Positions 1-10,062 of a stretch of DNA of 64,000 nt are shown here, piece after piece; positions within the stretch are counted from its first letter, which is position 1, and every line of letters starts with the position of its first letter. A program made the translations under genes and the position numbers. Under the pieces are notes generated by a model. It saw only the letters and a program-made list of their open reading frames with translations. It was not told the origin of the DNA and did not search any database. Source of the stretch: Curvibacter lanceolatus ATCC 14669 (GTDB taxonomy: Bacteria > Pseudomonadota > Gammaproteobacteria > Burkholderiales > Burkholderiaceae_C); assembly GCF_000381265.1 (NCBI RefSeq), contig NZ_KB906264.1, forward strand, positions 62,001-126,000. Direction: 5' to 3'.

Positions 1-20
1 AAAAGAAGGTGCAGTACTGA
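1..20 (+). CDS. ugpA: C-terminal tail of sn-glycerol-3-phosphate ABC transporter permease UgpA (partial)
   Basis: Only the last five codons and the stop are inside the window, reading KKVQY and then TGA at 18-20. UgpA proteins typically end in a short basic-aromatic tail of this kind, and ugpE, ugpC and ugpQ follow directly, so position in the operon supports the call more than the five residues do. UgpA is the inner-membrane partner of UgpE in glycerol-3-phosphate and glycerophosphodiester import. The gene is cut by the window edge. Confidence 0.6.
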
Positions 21-68
21 TGAAACCCACCCGCCCTGCCCTTTTCGCCCAGCCTGGAGGCCGCCATC

Positions 69-917
69 ATGGTTGAACGCAATCCGGCCCTGAATGTGCT
101 GGCCCACCTGGTGATGATCGTCGGCGTGCTGATCGTCGCCTTTCCGATCTACCTGGCCTTTGTGGCCTCCACCCACACCGCGCCCGAGATCATGCAGGCC
201 CCCATGCCGCTGTGGCCGGGGCATAACTTCTGGGCCAGTTACGAGGCCGCGCTGCGCGGCTCGGGCCGCATCAGCGCCACGCCCCCGGTGGCCCGCATGA
301 TGTGGGTGAGCCTGGTGGTCACCATGATCATCACCGTGGGCAAGATCAGCATCTCGCTGCTGTCGGCTTTTGCCGTGGTGTATTTCCGCTTTCCGCTGCG
401 CAACCTGTGCTTCTGGCTGATCTTCATCACCCTGATGCTGCCGGTGGAAGTACGCATCGGCCCCACCTACCAGGTGGTGGCGGATCTGGGCATGATCAAC
501 ACCTATGCCGGCATGTCGGTGCCGCTGATTGCCTCGGCCACGGCCACGTTTTTGTTCCGGCAGTTCTTCCTGACCGTGCCGGACGAGCTGGTCGAGGCCG
601 CCCGCATCGATGGCGCCGGCCCGATGCGCTTCTTCAAGGACATCCTGGTGCCCCTGTCGGCCACCAGCATTGCCGCGCTGTTCGTGATCCAGTTCATCTA
701 CGGCTGGAACCAGTACCTGTGGCCCCTGATCGCGGCCACCAGCGAAGACATGTACCCCGTGGTGGTCGGCATCAAGCAGATGATCGGCGCGGGTGAATCC
801 CCCGTGGACTGGAACGTGGTCATGGCCACGGCCGTGCTGGCCATGCTGCCGCCCGCTGTGGTGGTGGTTCTGATGCAGAAATGGTTCGTCAAGGGCCTGG
901 TTGATACCGAGAAATAA
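69..917 (+). CDS. ugpE: sn-glycerol-3-phosphate ABC transporter permease UgpE
   Basis: The 282-residue product (E. coli UgpE is about 281) is a six-helix inner-membrane permease. A first helix lies at about residues 10-30. The cytoplasmic EAA loop that contacts the ATPase lies at about 172-195 ([18 protein letters not shown]). UgpE pairs with UgpA to form the channel importing glycerol-3-phosphate and glycerophosphodiesters under phosphate limitation. The start is supported by a GGAGG ribosome site at 56-60. The gene lies 48 bases after ugpA and 12 before ugpC, so one operon is likely. The binding protein UgpB is not in the window and probably lies upstream. Confidence 0.93.
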   Translation: MVERNPALNVLAHLVMIVGVLIVAFPIYLAFVASTHTAPEIMQAPMPLWPGHNFWASYEAALRGSGRISATPPVARMMWVSLVVTMIITVGKISISLLSAFAVVYFRFPLRNLCFWLIFITLMLPVEVRIGPTYQVVADLGMINTYAGMSVPLIASATATFLFRQFFLTVPDELVEAARIDGAGPMRFFKDILVPLSATSIAALFVIQFIYGWNQYLWPLIAATSEDMYPVVVGIKQMIGAGESPVDWNVVMATAVLAMLPPAVVVVLMQKWFVKGLVDTEK

Positions 918-929
918 GAGAGCAACACG

Positions 930-1934
<1,005 letters not shown>

Positions 1935-1959
1935 GCCCCACTTCCGACTTCGCTCCACC

Positions 1960-2709
1960 ATGAACCCCAGCCTTCCCCACTGGCCCTACCCGCGCTGGAT
2001 TGCCCACCGTGGCGCCGGCAAGCTGGCCCCTGAAAACACCCTGGCCGCCTTCCGGCATGGTGCGAGCTTCGGCTACACCATGTTCGAGTGCGATGTGAAG
2101 CTGAGCGCCGACGGCGTGCCGTTTCTGCTGCACGACGCCTCGCTGCAGCGCACCACCAACAGCCGTGGCATCGCCGGCGACCTGAGCTATGGCGAACTGG
2201 CCCAGCTGGATGCCGGCAGCTGGCATTCGCGCACCTATGCGGGCGAAGTCATCCCGAGCTTCGAGAATGTGGCGCGCTACTGCCTGCACAACGGCTTCTT
2301 TCTGAACATTGAGATCAAGCCCACCCCCGACACCGAACGGGCCACGGGCGAGATCGTGGCCGCCTATGCCTCGCACCTGTGGGCCTCGGCCTCGGTGCCA
2401 CCGCTGCTCACCTCGTTCAAGATCGAGGCCCTGGAAGGGGCCGCCGAGGCCGCCCCGCACCTGCCCCGCGGGCTGCTGGCCGACACGCTGTTCCGCGGCT
2501 GGCTGGAAAAAGCCGTGGAACTGGGCTGTGTGGCCGTGGTGCTGAACCACGCCCTGTGGGATGCCGACACCGTGGCCAAGGCCCAGGCCGCCGGCCTGCG
2601 CACGCTGAGCTACACCGTGAATGACGAATGGGCCGCACAACGGCTGATCGAACTGGGCACCGACGGCATCATCACCGACCGGGTGGACCTGTTCAGCCCG
2701 CAGGGCTGA
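1960..2709 (+). CDS. ugpQ: Glycerophosphodiester phosphodiesterase UgpQ
   Basis: The 249-residue cytosolic enzyme (E. coli UgpQ is about 247) hydrolyses glycerophosphodiesters to glycerol-3-phosphate and an alcohol. It carries the GDPD signature HRGAGKLAPENT at residues 16-27 with the catalytic histidine and metal-binding glutamate. The second catalytic region is LLHDASLQRTTN, and a C-terminal motif GIITDRVDLF closes the TIM barrel. There is no signal peptide, as expected for the cytosolic UgpQ type. It is the last gene of the ugp operon and converges on a minus-strand gene. A 6-bp GC hairpin without a U tract follows at 2722-2738, too weak to call a terminator. Confidence 0.93.
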   Translation: MNPSLPHWPYPRWIAHRGAGKLAPENTLAAFRHGASFGYTMFECDVKLSADGVPFLLHDASLQRTTNSRGIAGDLSYGELAQLDAGSWHSRTYAGEVIPSFENVARYCLHNGFFLNIEIKPTPDTERATGEIVAAYASHLWASASVPPLLTSFKIEALEGAAEAAPHLPRGLLADTLFRGWLEKAVELGCVAVVLNHALWDADTVAKAQAAGLRTLSYTVNDEWAAQRLIELGTDGIITDRVDLFSPQG

Positions 2710-2778
2710 GGCCAAGCCGGAAGGCCCGACCAGGGCCTCTGGGCTTCAATTGACCGACATCAAGAAAACCCGTTTTCC

Positions 2779-3057
2779 TCAGCGGCGCCAGGCGCCCTGC
2801 AAAAACCACTGGCTGGTGGCCACCGCCAGCACCAGCAGGCCATAGCCCGCCACCTTGCCATCTCGCCCCAAAATCAGCACGGCCAGCATCAGAGCCAGCA
2901 CACCAACAGCAAAATTGATAGCAAGCTTCCAATGCCAGGCAAGGCGCAAGGGGCTTGCACCGCCCAGAATCGGCCCCGCCAGAGTGAGCAGCACCGAGAC
3001 ACAAAGTGCCGGTGCAACAAAGTTGGCAAGGTGAAGAAACAACTCGATAGGGCCCAT
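2779..3057 (-). CDS. Small predicted inner-membrane protein, function unknown
   Basis: The 92-residue hydrophobic protein has three likely transmembrane segments, at about residues 7-29, 43-62 and 68-86, and a short basic C terminus (GAWRR). The frame is open further upstream, but the ATG at 3057 starts directly before the first helix and avoids running into hemA, so I prefer it. It converges with ugpQ and is divergent from hemA, with 110 bases between the two starts. I do not recognise a named family. Small proteins of this type next to hemA are my recollection for Comamonadaceae and were not checked. Confidence 0.6.
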   Translation of the reverse strand: MGPIELFLHLANFVAPALCVSVLLTLAGPILGGASPLRLAWHWKLAINFAVGVLALMLAVLILGRDGKVAGYGLLVLAVATSQWFLQGAWRR

Positions 3058-3155
3058 GTTGGATAGCGTTTGAGGCCAGGCAGCGGGGTACCCAGTGCAA
3101 TGGCGGCCATAGGAAAGGGCAAAGATAGCGTGCCCGCCTGGACCTCGATCAATTT

Positions 3156-3161
3156 TATAAT
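3156..3161 (+). promoter_or_regulatory. Candidate -10 box for hemA (TATAAT)
   Basis: A perfect TATAAT lies six bases before the hemA ATG at 3168. No convincing -35 hexamer is seen at the usual 16-18 base distance. Transcription from it would start at or beside the ATG, implying a leaderless message. It could also be a chance match. Confidence 0.4.
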
Positions 3162-3167
3162 CACGCC

Positions 3168-4442
3168 ATGGCAGCAGTCTGGGCATTGGGTATCAACCAC
3201 ACGACGGCACCGCTCGATCTGCGCGGTCGCTTTGCCTTTGCCGTCGATCAGATGGCCCCCACGCTGCACGGCCTGCGTGAATCCTTTGGCACCCAGCGTC
3301 ACCCTGATGTCGAGGCCGCCATCATCTCCACCTGCAACCGCACCGAGATCTACTGCGCCGGCGACCAGCAGGCGCTGGACCACACCCTGGGCTGGCTGGC
3401 CCAGACCGGCGGCGTGAACCCGTCCGTGCTGCGCTCCCACGCCTACCTGTTGCAACACGACGAAGTGGCCCGCCATGCCTTCCGCGTGGCCAGCGGCCTG
3501 GACTCGATGGTGCTGGGCGAGGCCCAGATCCTGGGCCAGATGAAAGACGCCGTGCGCGCCGCCGAAAGCGCCGGCGCCCTGGGCACCACCCTGAACCAGC
3601 TGTTCCAGCGCAGTTTTGCCGTGGCCAAAGAGGTGCGCAGTTCGACCGAGATCGGCGCCCACTCCATCAGCATGGCCGCCGCCGCCGTGCGCCTGGCCGG
3701 CCAGCTGTTTGAAGACCTCAGCAAGATCCGCATCCTGTTTGTGGGCGCCGGCGAGATGATCGAACTGGCGGCCACCCACTTCGCAGCCCGCAACCCCAAG
3801 GCCATTGCCATTGCCAACCGCACCCTGGAGCGTGGCGAAAAGCTGGCCGGTCGGTTTGGCGGCGAGGTGATGCGCCTGGCCGACCTGCCCAGCCGCCTGC
3901 ACGAATTCGACGCCGTGATCAGCTGCACGGCCAGCACCCTGCCCCTGATCGGCCTGGGTGCGGTGGAGCGCGCCCTCAAGCAACGCCGCCACCGCCCCAT
4001 GTTCATGGTCGATCTGGCGGTGCCCCGCGACATCGAGCCTGAGGTCAAGGCCCTGGAGGACGTCTACCTCTACACCGTGGACGATCTGGCCACCGTGGTG
4101 CAGACCGGCCAGGCCAACCGGCAGGCTGCCGTGGCCCAGGCCGAAGCCATCATCGACGCCGGCGTGCAGAGCTTTCTGCACTGGATGGACCAGCGCGGCA
4201 CCGTGCCCCTGATCCGACAGCTCAACAGCCAGGCCGAGGCCTGGCGCGAAGCCGAACTGGCGCGTGCCCGCAAGCTGCTGGCGCGCGGCGAAGATGTCGA
4301 GGCCGTGTTGCAGGCCATGGCCAAGGGTCTGACGCAGAAGATGCTGCACGGCGCCATGGCCGAGCTGCACACGGGCGATGCCCCGTCGCGCGAACGCGCC
4401 AGCCAGGCCATCCAGCACTTCTTTCTGCGCAAAGACCGTTAG
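3168..4442 (+). CDS. hemA: Glutamyl-tRNA reductase
   Basis: The 424-residue enzyme reduces glutamyl-tRNA(Glu) to glutamate-1-semialdehyde with NADPH, the first committed step of C5 tetrapyrrole synthesis. The catalytic cysteine is Cys56 in [10 protein letters not shown]. The N-terminal domain starts with the typical [15 protein letters not shown]. The Rossmann domain begins near residue 190 (FVGAGEM). The C-terminal dimerisation helix is rich in Arg, Glu and Ala. The length matches the family. No Shine-Dalgarno sequence precedes the ATG, and a TATAAT lies immediately upstream. prfA and prmC follow, an arrangement common in proteobacteria. Confidence 0.96.
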   Translation: MAAVWALGINHTTAPLDLRGRFAFAVDQMAPTLHGLRESFGTQRHPDVEAAIISTCNRTEIYCAGDQQALDHTLGWLAQTGGVNPSVLRSHAYLLQHDEVARHAFRVASGLDSMVLGEAQILGQMKDAVRAAESAGALGTTLNQLFQRSFAVAKEVRSSTEIGAHSISMAAAAVRLAGQLFEDLSKIRILFVGAGEMIELAATHFAARNPKAIAIANRTLERGEKLAGRFGGEVMRLADLPSRLHEFDAVISCTASTLPLIGLGAVERALKQRRHRPMFMVDLAVPRDIEPEVKALEDVYLYTVDDLATVVQTGQANRQAAVAQAEAIIDAGVQSFLHWMDQRGTVPLIRQLNSQAEAWREAELARARKLLARGEDVEAVLQAMAKGLTQKMLHGAMAELHTGDAPSRERASQAIQHFFLRKDR

Positions 4443-4561
4443 CGACGCGGGTGTGGCCGGGCCACTGCGCCCAGCCTGCTTGCCCCTGCACCTGACCGGG
4501 TGCAGCCCTTCTCCAGCCTGCCGCCTCTGATGCATCAGCCTGCGGCCTTGCAAAGTGCCCC

Positions 4562-5647
4562 ATGAAAGACTTCCTACGCCAGCAACTTGAACGCTATGTC
4601 GCGCGCCTTGAGGAGCTCGACTTTCTGCTGTCGCGCGAAGACATCATGGGCGACATGGCGCAGTACCGCACGCTGTCGCGCGAGCACGCCGAAGTGACCC
4701 AGGTGGCCGGGCGCTACCAGCGCTATCGGCAATGCGAATCCGACCTGGAAACCGCCCGCGAGATGCTGGCCGACCCGGACATGGCCGACATGGCCCGCGA
4801 AGAGATCGCCAGCGCCAGCGAGGAACTGCTCAAGCTGGAGAGCGAGCTGCAACGCCTGTTGCTGCCCAAAGACCCCGATGACGCCCGCCACGCCTTTCTG
4901 GAAGTGCGCGCCGGCACGGGCGGGGATGAATCGGCCCTGTTCGCCGGCGATCTGGCCCGCATGTACACCCGCTACGCCGAGCGCGCCGGCTGGCGCACCG
5001 AGATCGTCAGCGCCAGCGAAAGCGAACTGGGAGGCTACAAGGAAGTGGTGTTGCGCCTGGAGGGTGAGCAGGTCTATGGCGCGCTGAAGTTCGAATCGGG
5101 CGGCCACCGCGTGCAGCGGGTGCCCGCCACCGAGACCCAGGGTCGCATCCACACCAGCGCCTGCACCGTAGCCGTGCTGCCGGAGCCCGACGAAGCCCAG
5201 GCGGTGCAGATCAACCCCGCTGACCTGCGCATCGACACCTACCGCGCCAGCGGGGCCGGCGGCCAGCACATCAACAAGACCGACTCGGCCGTGCGCATCA
5301 CCCACCTGCCCACCGGCATCGTCGCCGAGTGCCAGGACGACCGCAGCCAGCACCGCAACAAGGCCAAGGCGCTGCAGGTGCTGTCGGCCCGCATCCAGGA
5401 AAAGGAGCGCAGCGCGCGCGCCGCCAAGGACGCCGCCCTGCGCAAGGGCCTGATCGGCAGCGGCGACCGCAGCGACCGCATCCGCACCTACAACTTTCCG
5501 CAGGGCCGCCTGACCGACCACCGCATCAACCTCACGCTGTACAAGCTGGGCGCCATCATGGAAGGTGACCTGGCCGACGTGCTGGAGGCGCTGCGCGCCG
5601 CCCATGAGGCCGAACAGCTGGCCGAACTGGAAGTGGGCTTGTCGTGA
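4562..5647 (+). CDS. prfA: Peptide chain release factor 1
   Basis: The 361-residue class I release factor reads UAA and UAG. The codon-recognition motif PAT is at residues 188-190, and the catalytic GGQ is at 233-235, the positions known for E. coli RF1. The PAT motif distinguishes it from RF2, which has SPF. It lies 119 bases after hemA and overlaps the methyltransferase that modifies its GGQ glutamine (prmC) by four bases, so the two are translationally coupled. Confidence 0.97.
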   Translation: MKDFLRQQLERYVARLEELDFLLSREDIMGDMAQYRTLSREHAEVTQVAGRYQRYRQCESDLETAREMLADPDMADMAREEIASASEELLKLESELQRLLLPKDPDDARHAFLEVRAGTGGDESALFAGDLARMYTRYAERAGWRTEIVSASESELGGYKEVVLRLEGEQVYGALKFESGGHRVQRVPATETQGRIHTSACTVAVLPEPDEAQAVQINPADLRIDTYRASGAGGQHINKTDSAVRITHLPTGIVAECQDDRSQHRNKAKALQVLSARIQEKERSARAAKDAALRKGLIGSGDRSDRIRTYNFPQGRLTDHRINLTLYKLGAIMEGDLADVLEALRAAHEAEQLAELEVGLS

Positions 5648-6489
5648 GCGCGCCGACCACCCTGGCCACCGCCTTGCGCGAGGCCCAGGCCCAGGGCCTG
5701 CCCCGGCTGGAAGCCCAGATGCTGGTGCTGCTGGCCGTGGCCCGGGCCCCGCATGACCGCGCCTGGCTGATGGCCCACGACACCGATGCGCTGACGGCGC
5801 CCCAGCAAGCCCATCTGGCCAGCCTGGTGGCCCGCCGGCTGGCGGGCGAGCCCATGGCCTACCTGACCGGCCGGCACGAGTTCTATGGCCTGGACCTGGC
5901 CGTGGACGCCCGGGTGCTGGACCCGCGCAACGACACCGAGACCCTGGTCGACTGGGGCCTGGAAGTGATCACCCCCCTGCCCCGCCCCCGGGTGGCCGAC
6001 CTGGGCACCGGCAGCGGCGCCATCGCGCTGGCCGTGGCCAGTCAGCGCCGCGATGCCGAGGTGAGCGCCGTGGACGCCAGCGCCGACGCCCTGGCCGTGG
6101 CCCAGGGCAATGCCGAGCGCCTGGGGCTGGCCGTGCGCTTTCTGCAGGGCGACTGGTGCGCCCCGCTGGCGGGCGAGGCGCCCTTTGCCTTGCTGCTGTC
6201 CAACCCGCCCTACATCGCCGACCACGACCCCCACCTGCCGGCCCTGCGTCACGAGCCCTTGCAGGCCCTGGTGAGCGGGCCCGACGGCCTGGATGACCTG
6301 CGCCGCATCATCGCCCAGGCCCCGGCGCATTTGCTGGCCGGCGGCTGGTTGCTGCTGGAGCATGGCTGGGACCAGGCGGCCCCGGTGCGCGAACTGCTGC
6401 AAGCCCAGGGCTTCGAGCAGGTGCAAAGCCGCAAAGACCTCGCCGGCATTGAGCGTTGCTCCGGCGGACTCTGGCCAGGGCTGAGATAA
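5644..6489 (+). CDS. prmC: Release factor glutamine N5-methyltransferase
   Basis: The 281-residue SAM-dependent enzyme methylates the glutamine of the GGQ motif in RF1 and RF2. The SAM-binding motif [12 protein letters not shown] is near residue 119, and the catalytic NPPY is at 187-190. The N-terminal helical domain is of the HemK type ([13 protein letters not shown]). The start is GTG, overlapping the prfA stop in a GTGA junction, which fixes the start and suggests coupled translation of enzyme and substrate. Confidence 0.95.
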   Translation: MSAPTTLATALREAQAQGLPRLEAQMLVLLAVARAPHDRAWLMAHDTDALTAPQQAHLASLVARRLAGEPMAYLTGRHEFYGLDLAVDARVLDPRNDTETLVDWGLEVITPLPRPRVADLGTGSGAIALAVASQRRDAEVSAVDASADALAVAQGNAERLGLAVRFLQGDWCAPLAGEAPFALLLSNPPYIADHDPHLPALRHEPLQALVSGPDGLDDLRRIIAQAPAHLLAGGWLLLEHGWDQAAPVRELLQAQGFEQVQSRKDLAGIERCSGGLWPGLR

Positions 6490-6538
6490 TCGCCCCATCG
6501 CCGGCTGCGCGCCGGGCCCAGCCCCAAGAGGAAACTTC

Positions 6539-6865
6539 ATGAGCAACACCCAACAACGCATCGATGACCTGGTCAAGAACAGCCCCGTGCTGCTGTTCAT
6601 GAAAGGCACTGCCAGCTTTCCCCAATGCGGCTTCTCCGGCCGTGCCGTCCAGATCCTCAAGGCCTGTGGCGTCGACCCCAAGAGCCTGAAGACCGTGAAC
6701 GTGCTGGAAGACCCGGAGATCCGTCAGGGCATCAAGGAATACAGCCAGTGGCCCACCATCCCGCAGCTGTACGTGAAGGGTGAGTTCATCGGGGGCTCGG
6801 ACATCATGATGGAGATGTACGAATCGGGCGAGCTGCAACAGGTGCTGGGCGGCCAGCCCGGCTGA
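6539..6865 (+). CDS. grxD: Monothiol glutaredoxin, Grx4 family
   Basis: The 108-residue protein has the CGFS active site at residues 30-33, preceded by the conserved lysine region FMKGT, and later [16 protein letters not shown], the glutathione-binding cis-proline loop. CGFS glutaredoxins carry and deliver [2Fe-2S] clusters, usually with BolA-family partners; an IbaG/BolA protein is encoded at 48.1 kb. It lies 49 bases after prmC and is followed by a good terminator, so it probably ends the hemA-prfA-prmC-grxD transcription unit. Confidence 0.96.
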   Translation: MSNTQQRIDDLVKNSPVLLFMKGTASFPQCGFSGRAVQILKACGVDPKSLKTVNVLEDPEIRQGIKEYSQWPTIPQLYVKGEFIGGSDIMMEMYESGELQQVLGGQPG

Positions 6866-6885
6866 GCCCGCGACGCACTCCCCGA

Positions 6886-6911
6886 AAAAGCCACTGCCTG
6901 CAGTGGCTTTT
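6886..6911 (+). terminator. Rho-independent terminator after grxD
   Basis: A perfect 11-bp inverted repeat (AAAAGCCACTG and CAGTGGCTTTT) flanks a four-base loop. The 3' arm ends in a run of T. It lies 20 bases after the grxD stop and, being flanked by A and T tracts, may work in both directions. Confidence 0.85.
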
Positions 6912-6995
6912 CTGCATCTGGGCCGGGCGTGTGCGCTTGAGGCCGGGCATGGCTTGTGCTTGAATCAAAGCGTGTGTCCTGATCTGGAGAGCGTC

Positions 6996-7991
6996 ATGGA
7001 ATCCCGCAGCCTTGTCCCCCATTCGACCACGTTCCAACTGCCCATTGCCCAGATGCGCAGCGTGTTCGAGCCCGCTGAAGTGGAACGCAAGCTGGCCAAA
7101 CTCAGCGAGCGCGAACATGAATCCTTGCGCAGCACCTACCAGCGCATGCTGGAGCGCGGCCCCGATCGCTTCGAGGTGCGGCCCTGCGGTGTGCCCGAGA
7201 TGGCGCCTCTTTATGAGGCCTTGCCCAACTTCACCGAGGTGCTGGATGACGTCAAACGCCACCTGGCCCTGTCTCAAGACAGCCGCGACGGCCTGGAGGT
7301 GACCCCCATGCTGCTGCTGGGGGCCCCGGGCATCGGCAAAACCCATTTCGCCCGCCAACTGGCCGAACTGCTGGGCACGGGCATGTCGCTGGTGCCGATG
7401 AGTTCGATGACCGCCGGTTGGCTGCTCTCGGGCGCCTCGTCCCAATGGAAGGGGGCCCGGCCTGGCAAGGTGTTTGAAGCCCTGGTGGAGGGTCAGTACG
7501 CCAACCCGGTCATCGTCGTCGACGAGATCGACAAGGCCAGCGCTGATGCGCAATACGACCCCCTGGGGGCGCTCTACAGCCTGCTCGAACACGACACGGC
7601 CGGTAGTTTTGTGGACGAATTTGCCGAGGTGTCGATCGATGCCAGCCGCGTGGTCTGGATCACCACCGCCAACGATGAGCGCGGCATTCCCGAGCCCATT
7701 CTCAACCGCATGAATGTGTTCGAGATCGAGCCGCCGACGCTGGAGCAGGCGCGAGAGATCGCCCGCCGGCTGTACCTGTCGATCCGCGGCAGCCACGACT
7801 GGGGCCGGCGCTTCGCCGACGAGGCCCCGGCCTCGGTGCTCGATGTGTTGGCCGAACTGGCCCCGCGGGAGATGCGACGCGCCCTGATGACGGGCTTTGG
7901 CAACGCCCGCCTGGATGGGCGCGACGAGTTGCAGGTGGATGACTTGCCACGCGGCGGCTCTCAGCGGCTTCGCATGGGCTTTGTCCAGTGA
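6996..7991 (+). CDS. Stand-alone AAA+ ATPase, Lon ATPase-like, function unknown
   Basis: The 331-residue protein has Walker A GAPGIGKT at residues 109-116, Walker B VIVVDEID at 172-179, a sensor-1 region (VVWITTAND), an arginine finger candidate (EPILNRMNVF) and a sensor-2 arginine region (PREMRRALM). The layout resembles the ATPase module of Lon, but no protease domain with a Ser-Lys dyad follows. The 100-residue N-terminal part is unassigned. I chose the ATG at 6996 because a GGAGA ribosome site lies five bases upstream; the frame is open 31 codons further. It stands alone between a terminator and a membrane-protein gene. A chaperone-like or remodelling role is only a guess. Confidence 0.8.
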   Translation: MESRSLVPHSTTFQLPIAQMRSVFEPAEVERKLAKLSEREHESLRSTYQRMLERGPDRFEVRPCGVPEMAPLYEALPNFTEVLDDVKRHLALSQDSRDGLEVTPMLLLGAPGIGKTHFARQLAELLGTGMSLVPMSSMTAGWLLSGASSQWKGARPGKVFEALVEGQYANPVIVVDEIDKASADAQYDPLGALYSLLEHDTAGSFVDEFAEVSIDASRVVWITTANDERGIPEPILNRMNVFEIEPPTLEQAREIARRLYLSIRGSHDWGRRFADEAPASVLDVLAELAPREMRRALMTGFGNARLDGRDELQVDDLPRGGSQRLRMGFVQ

Positions 7992-8064
7992 GGCAGGCGG
8001 CCGCGCTGCGCACGGCCGCTAAACTGGAGGCACGGCGGTCACCGACCGCTGCAAAGCCTTTTCC

Positions 8065-9366
8065 ATGACCCAGAGCCAAAGTCTGCTGCTCATCCTGGCC
8101 TTGATCGCTGCCAGTGCCTTTTTCTCGATCGCCGAAATCTCGCTGGCGGCCTCCCGCCGTCTGCGCCTGCGTCAGATGGCCGATGCGGGTGACCTGCGCG
8201 CCGAACAGGTGCTGCGCCTGCAGGACCATCCCGGCCCCTATTTCACACTCGTCCAGATCGGTCTGAACGCGATCGCCATCTTGGGGGGCGTGGTCGGTGA
8301 AGGGGCCTTGAGTCCCTTCTTCAGTGAGGCGCTGACCCTTTGGCTGCCGGGGGAAACGGCCTCCAGTCTCGGCGCCGTGCTGTCCTTCGTCGTGGTCATC
8401 GCCCTGTTCATCGTCTTCGCCGACCTGCTGCCCAAGCGCCTGGGCATGAACGAGCCCGAGCAAGTGGCGGTTCGACTGGTCGCGCCCATGCAGGGCCTGA
8501 TGACCCTGCTCAAGCCGCTGGTCTGGCTGCTCAGCCGCATCACCGATCGCCTGTTCTCGTTGCTGGGCCTGCCGGCGGCCCGGGACGAGCGCGTCACGCC
8601 GGCGGACATCCTGGCCATGACCGAGGCCAGCGCACGCTCAGGCCTGTTGGCCGAGCGTGAACACCAGATGATCACCAATGTGTTCGAACTCGACAGCCGC
8701 AGCGTCACCAGCACCATGACGCCGCGGGAGCGCATGGCCTGGTTCAGGGTGGACGACCCGGAGCCGGTGATCCGGGCTCGCATCCTGGCCCAGCCGTTTT
8801 CAAGCTACCCGGTCTGTCAGGGGGGGCTGGAGCAGGTGCTGGGCTACGTCGACGCCAAGGACCTGTTCCAGCGTGTGCTCAACGGCCTGCCACTTGACCT
8901 GTCCAGCGAGGGGCTGTTGCGCAAGATCCTGGTGGTGCCCGACCGGCTCAGCCTGGGCGAAGTCCTGGCCTTGTTCCGGGAGGCCCACGAAGACTTTGCG
9001 GTGATCGTGAACGAGTACAGCGTGGTGATGGGGCTGGTGACCCTCAACGACATGATGAGCACGGTGATGGGCGATCTGGTGGACCAGCAGGATGAAGACC
9101 TGATCGTGCAGCGCGATGAGAACTCCTGGCTGATCGACGGCATGACGCCGATCGCCGACGTACAGAGGGCACTTGAGCTGGACAGCCTGCCCCACGCCGA
9201 CCAGTACGACACTCTGGCGGGCTTTCTGATGGAGATGCTGCGGCGCATTCCCAAGCGCACCGATGCCGTGATTTGGGAGGGCTTTCGCTTTGAGGTGATG
9301 GATGTGGACAGCTACCGCATTGATCAGGTGATGGTCACGCGCCTGCCCCCCGTGGGGCCGGCATGA
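8065..9366 (+). CDS. CNNM/DUF21 and CBS-domain membrane protein (hemolysin-C family, YtfL/CorC-like)
   Basis: The 433-residue protein has an N-terminal DUF21/CNNM membrane domain with about four helices in residues 1-160. A cytoplasmic CBS pair follows at roughly 195-335 (SVTSTMTPRERMAWF at its start, MGLVTLNDMMSTVMGD near its end). The CorC/HlyC C-terminal domain completes it (YDTLAGFLMEMLRRIPKRTD). Members are linked to metal-ion or polyamine efflux (E. coli YtfL/PaeA, CorB/CorC). The old name hemolysin is misleading. It is probably monocistronic and converges on the lytic transglycosylase gene. The substrate cannot be told from sequence. Confidence 0.88.
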   Translation: MTQSQSLLLILALIAASAFFSIAEISLAASRRLRLRQMADAGDLRAEQVLRLQDHPGPYFTLVQIGLNAIAILGGVVGEGALSPFFSEALTLWLPGETASSLGAVLSFVVVIALFIVFADLLPKRLGMNEPEQVAVRLVAPMQGLMTLLKPLVWLLSRITDRLFSLLGLPAARDERVTPADILAMTEASARSGLLAEREHQMITNVFELDSRSVTSTMTPRERMAWFRVDDPEPVIRARILAQPFSSYPVCQGGLEQVLGYVDAKDLFQRVLNGLPLDLSSEGLLRKILVVPDRLSLGEVLALFREAHEDFAVIVNEYSVVMGLVTLNDMMSTVMGDLVDQQDEDLIVQRDENSWLIDGMTPIADVQRALELDSLPHADQYDTLAGFLMEMLRRIPKRTDAVIWEGFRFEVMDVDSYRIDQVMVTRLPPVGPA

Positions 9367-9390
9367 GTCAGTGCCGGCGCTACGCGCCCC

Positions 9391-10035
9391 TCAGGCCTGG
9401 GCGGGCGACTTGACGGGGTCGGCGAACACCCAGTGGCGCTGGGCCCCGAACACGGCATCGGGGTACTGCGGCTTGCCGCGGCTGCCGTTGTAGCGGCCCA
9501 GGGCCATGTAGAGATCGCCCCGCTCACGGTCCAGGTAATGGCGCAGGATCACGCAGCCAAAGCGCAGGTTGGTCTGCAGATGGAACAGCTTGCCCGGGTC
9601 ACCATCGCCGATCACACGGGTCCAGAAAGGCATCACCTGCATGTAGCCACGGGCCCCCACAGGCGACACGGCAAATTTGCGGAAGTTGCTCTCCACCTCG
9701 ATCAGGCCCAGCACCAGGGAGGTGTCCAGGCCGGCCCGACGGCTTTCGTACCAGACCGTCTGCAGGAACTCCTTGCGCACCAGCCACTCCGGTTTGCGGC
9801 GCCAGAGGCGGTCGCTCATGGCCGCCAGCCAGCGCAGGTAGACCAGGCGACCATCGGTATCGACGAACTCAGGCACGGGCGGTGCCTGCTGGGCCACCGC
9901 CGAACTCAAGGCCGTGCGCACGGAGTCAATCAGGGGCTCTTCCGCCTGGGCTCCGGCACGCGCCGATTCAGACCACAAGAACAGAGAAGGCCCGGCGGCC
10001 AGGGCGGCCAGGCTTTTTCGCCTTGAAATCAACAT
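9391..10035 (-). CDS. Lytic transglycosylase (SLT family) with Tat-like signal
   Basis: The 214-residue exported enzyme cleaves the peptidoglycan glycan strand, forming 1,6-anhydromuramic ends. The SLT signature is clear: catalytic Glu in GLIEVESNFRKFAVS, then GARGYMQVMPFW, and AxYNG-type YNGSRG near the C terminus. The N terminus (MLISRRKSLAALAAG) carries a twin-arginine-like SRRKSL motif before a hydrophobic stretch and a SARA cleavage site, so Tat export is plausible. I prefer the ATG at 10035, which starts just before that signal; the frame opens eight codons earlier. It lies 27 bases downstream of the proS stop and may be co-transcribed with proS. Confidence 0.88.
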   Translation of the reverse strand: MLISRRKSLAALAAGPSLFLWSESARAGAQAEEPLIDSVRTALSSAVAQQAPPVPEFVDTDGRLVYLRWLAAMSDRLWRRKPEWLVRKEFLQTVWYESRRAGLDTSLVLGLIEVESNFRKFAVSPVGARGYMQVMPFWTRVIGDGDPGKLFHLQTNLRFGCVILRHYLDRERGDLYMALGRYNGSRGKPQYPDAVFGAQRHWVFADPVKSPAQA

Positions 10036-10062
10036 GCCATCATCCTCAACCCTGCGCAACGC

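Noticed and set aside
20-76. An 18-codon open frame starting inside the ugpA stop (TGATG) and running over the ugpE start
   Set aside because: It has no features and out-of-frame overlap with ugpE. Coupling is imaginable but nothing supports a peptide.
2722-2738. AGGCCC/GGGCCT hairpin between ugpQ and the small membrane protein
   Set aside because: A 6-bp stem without a U tract is expected by chance in this base composition.
8065-9366. Hemolysin or toxin
   Set aside because: The DUF21/CBS/CorC-HlyC architecture is that of an ion or polyamine transport-related protein; the toxin name is historical.
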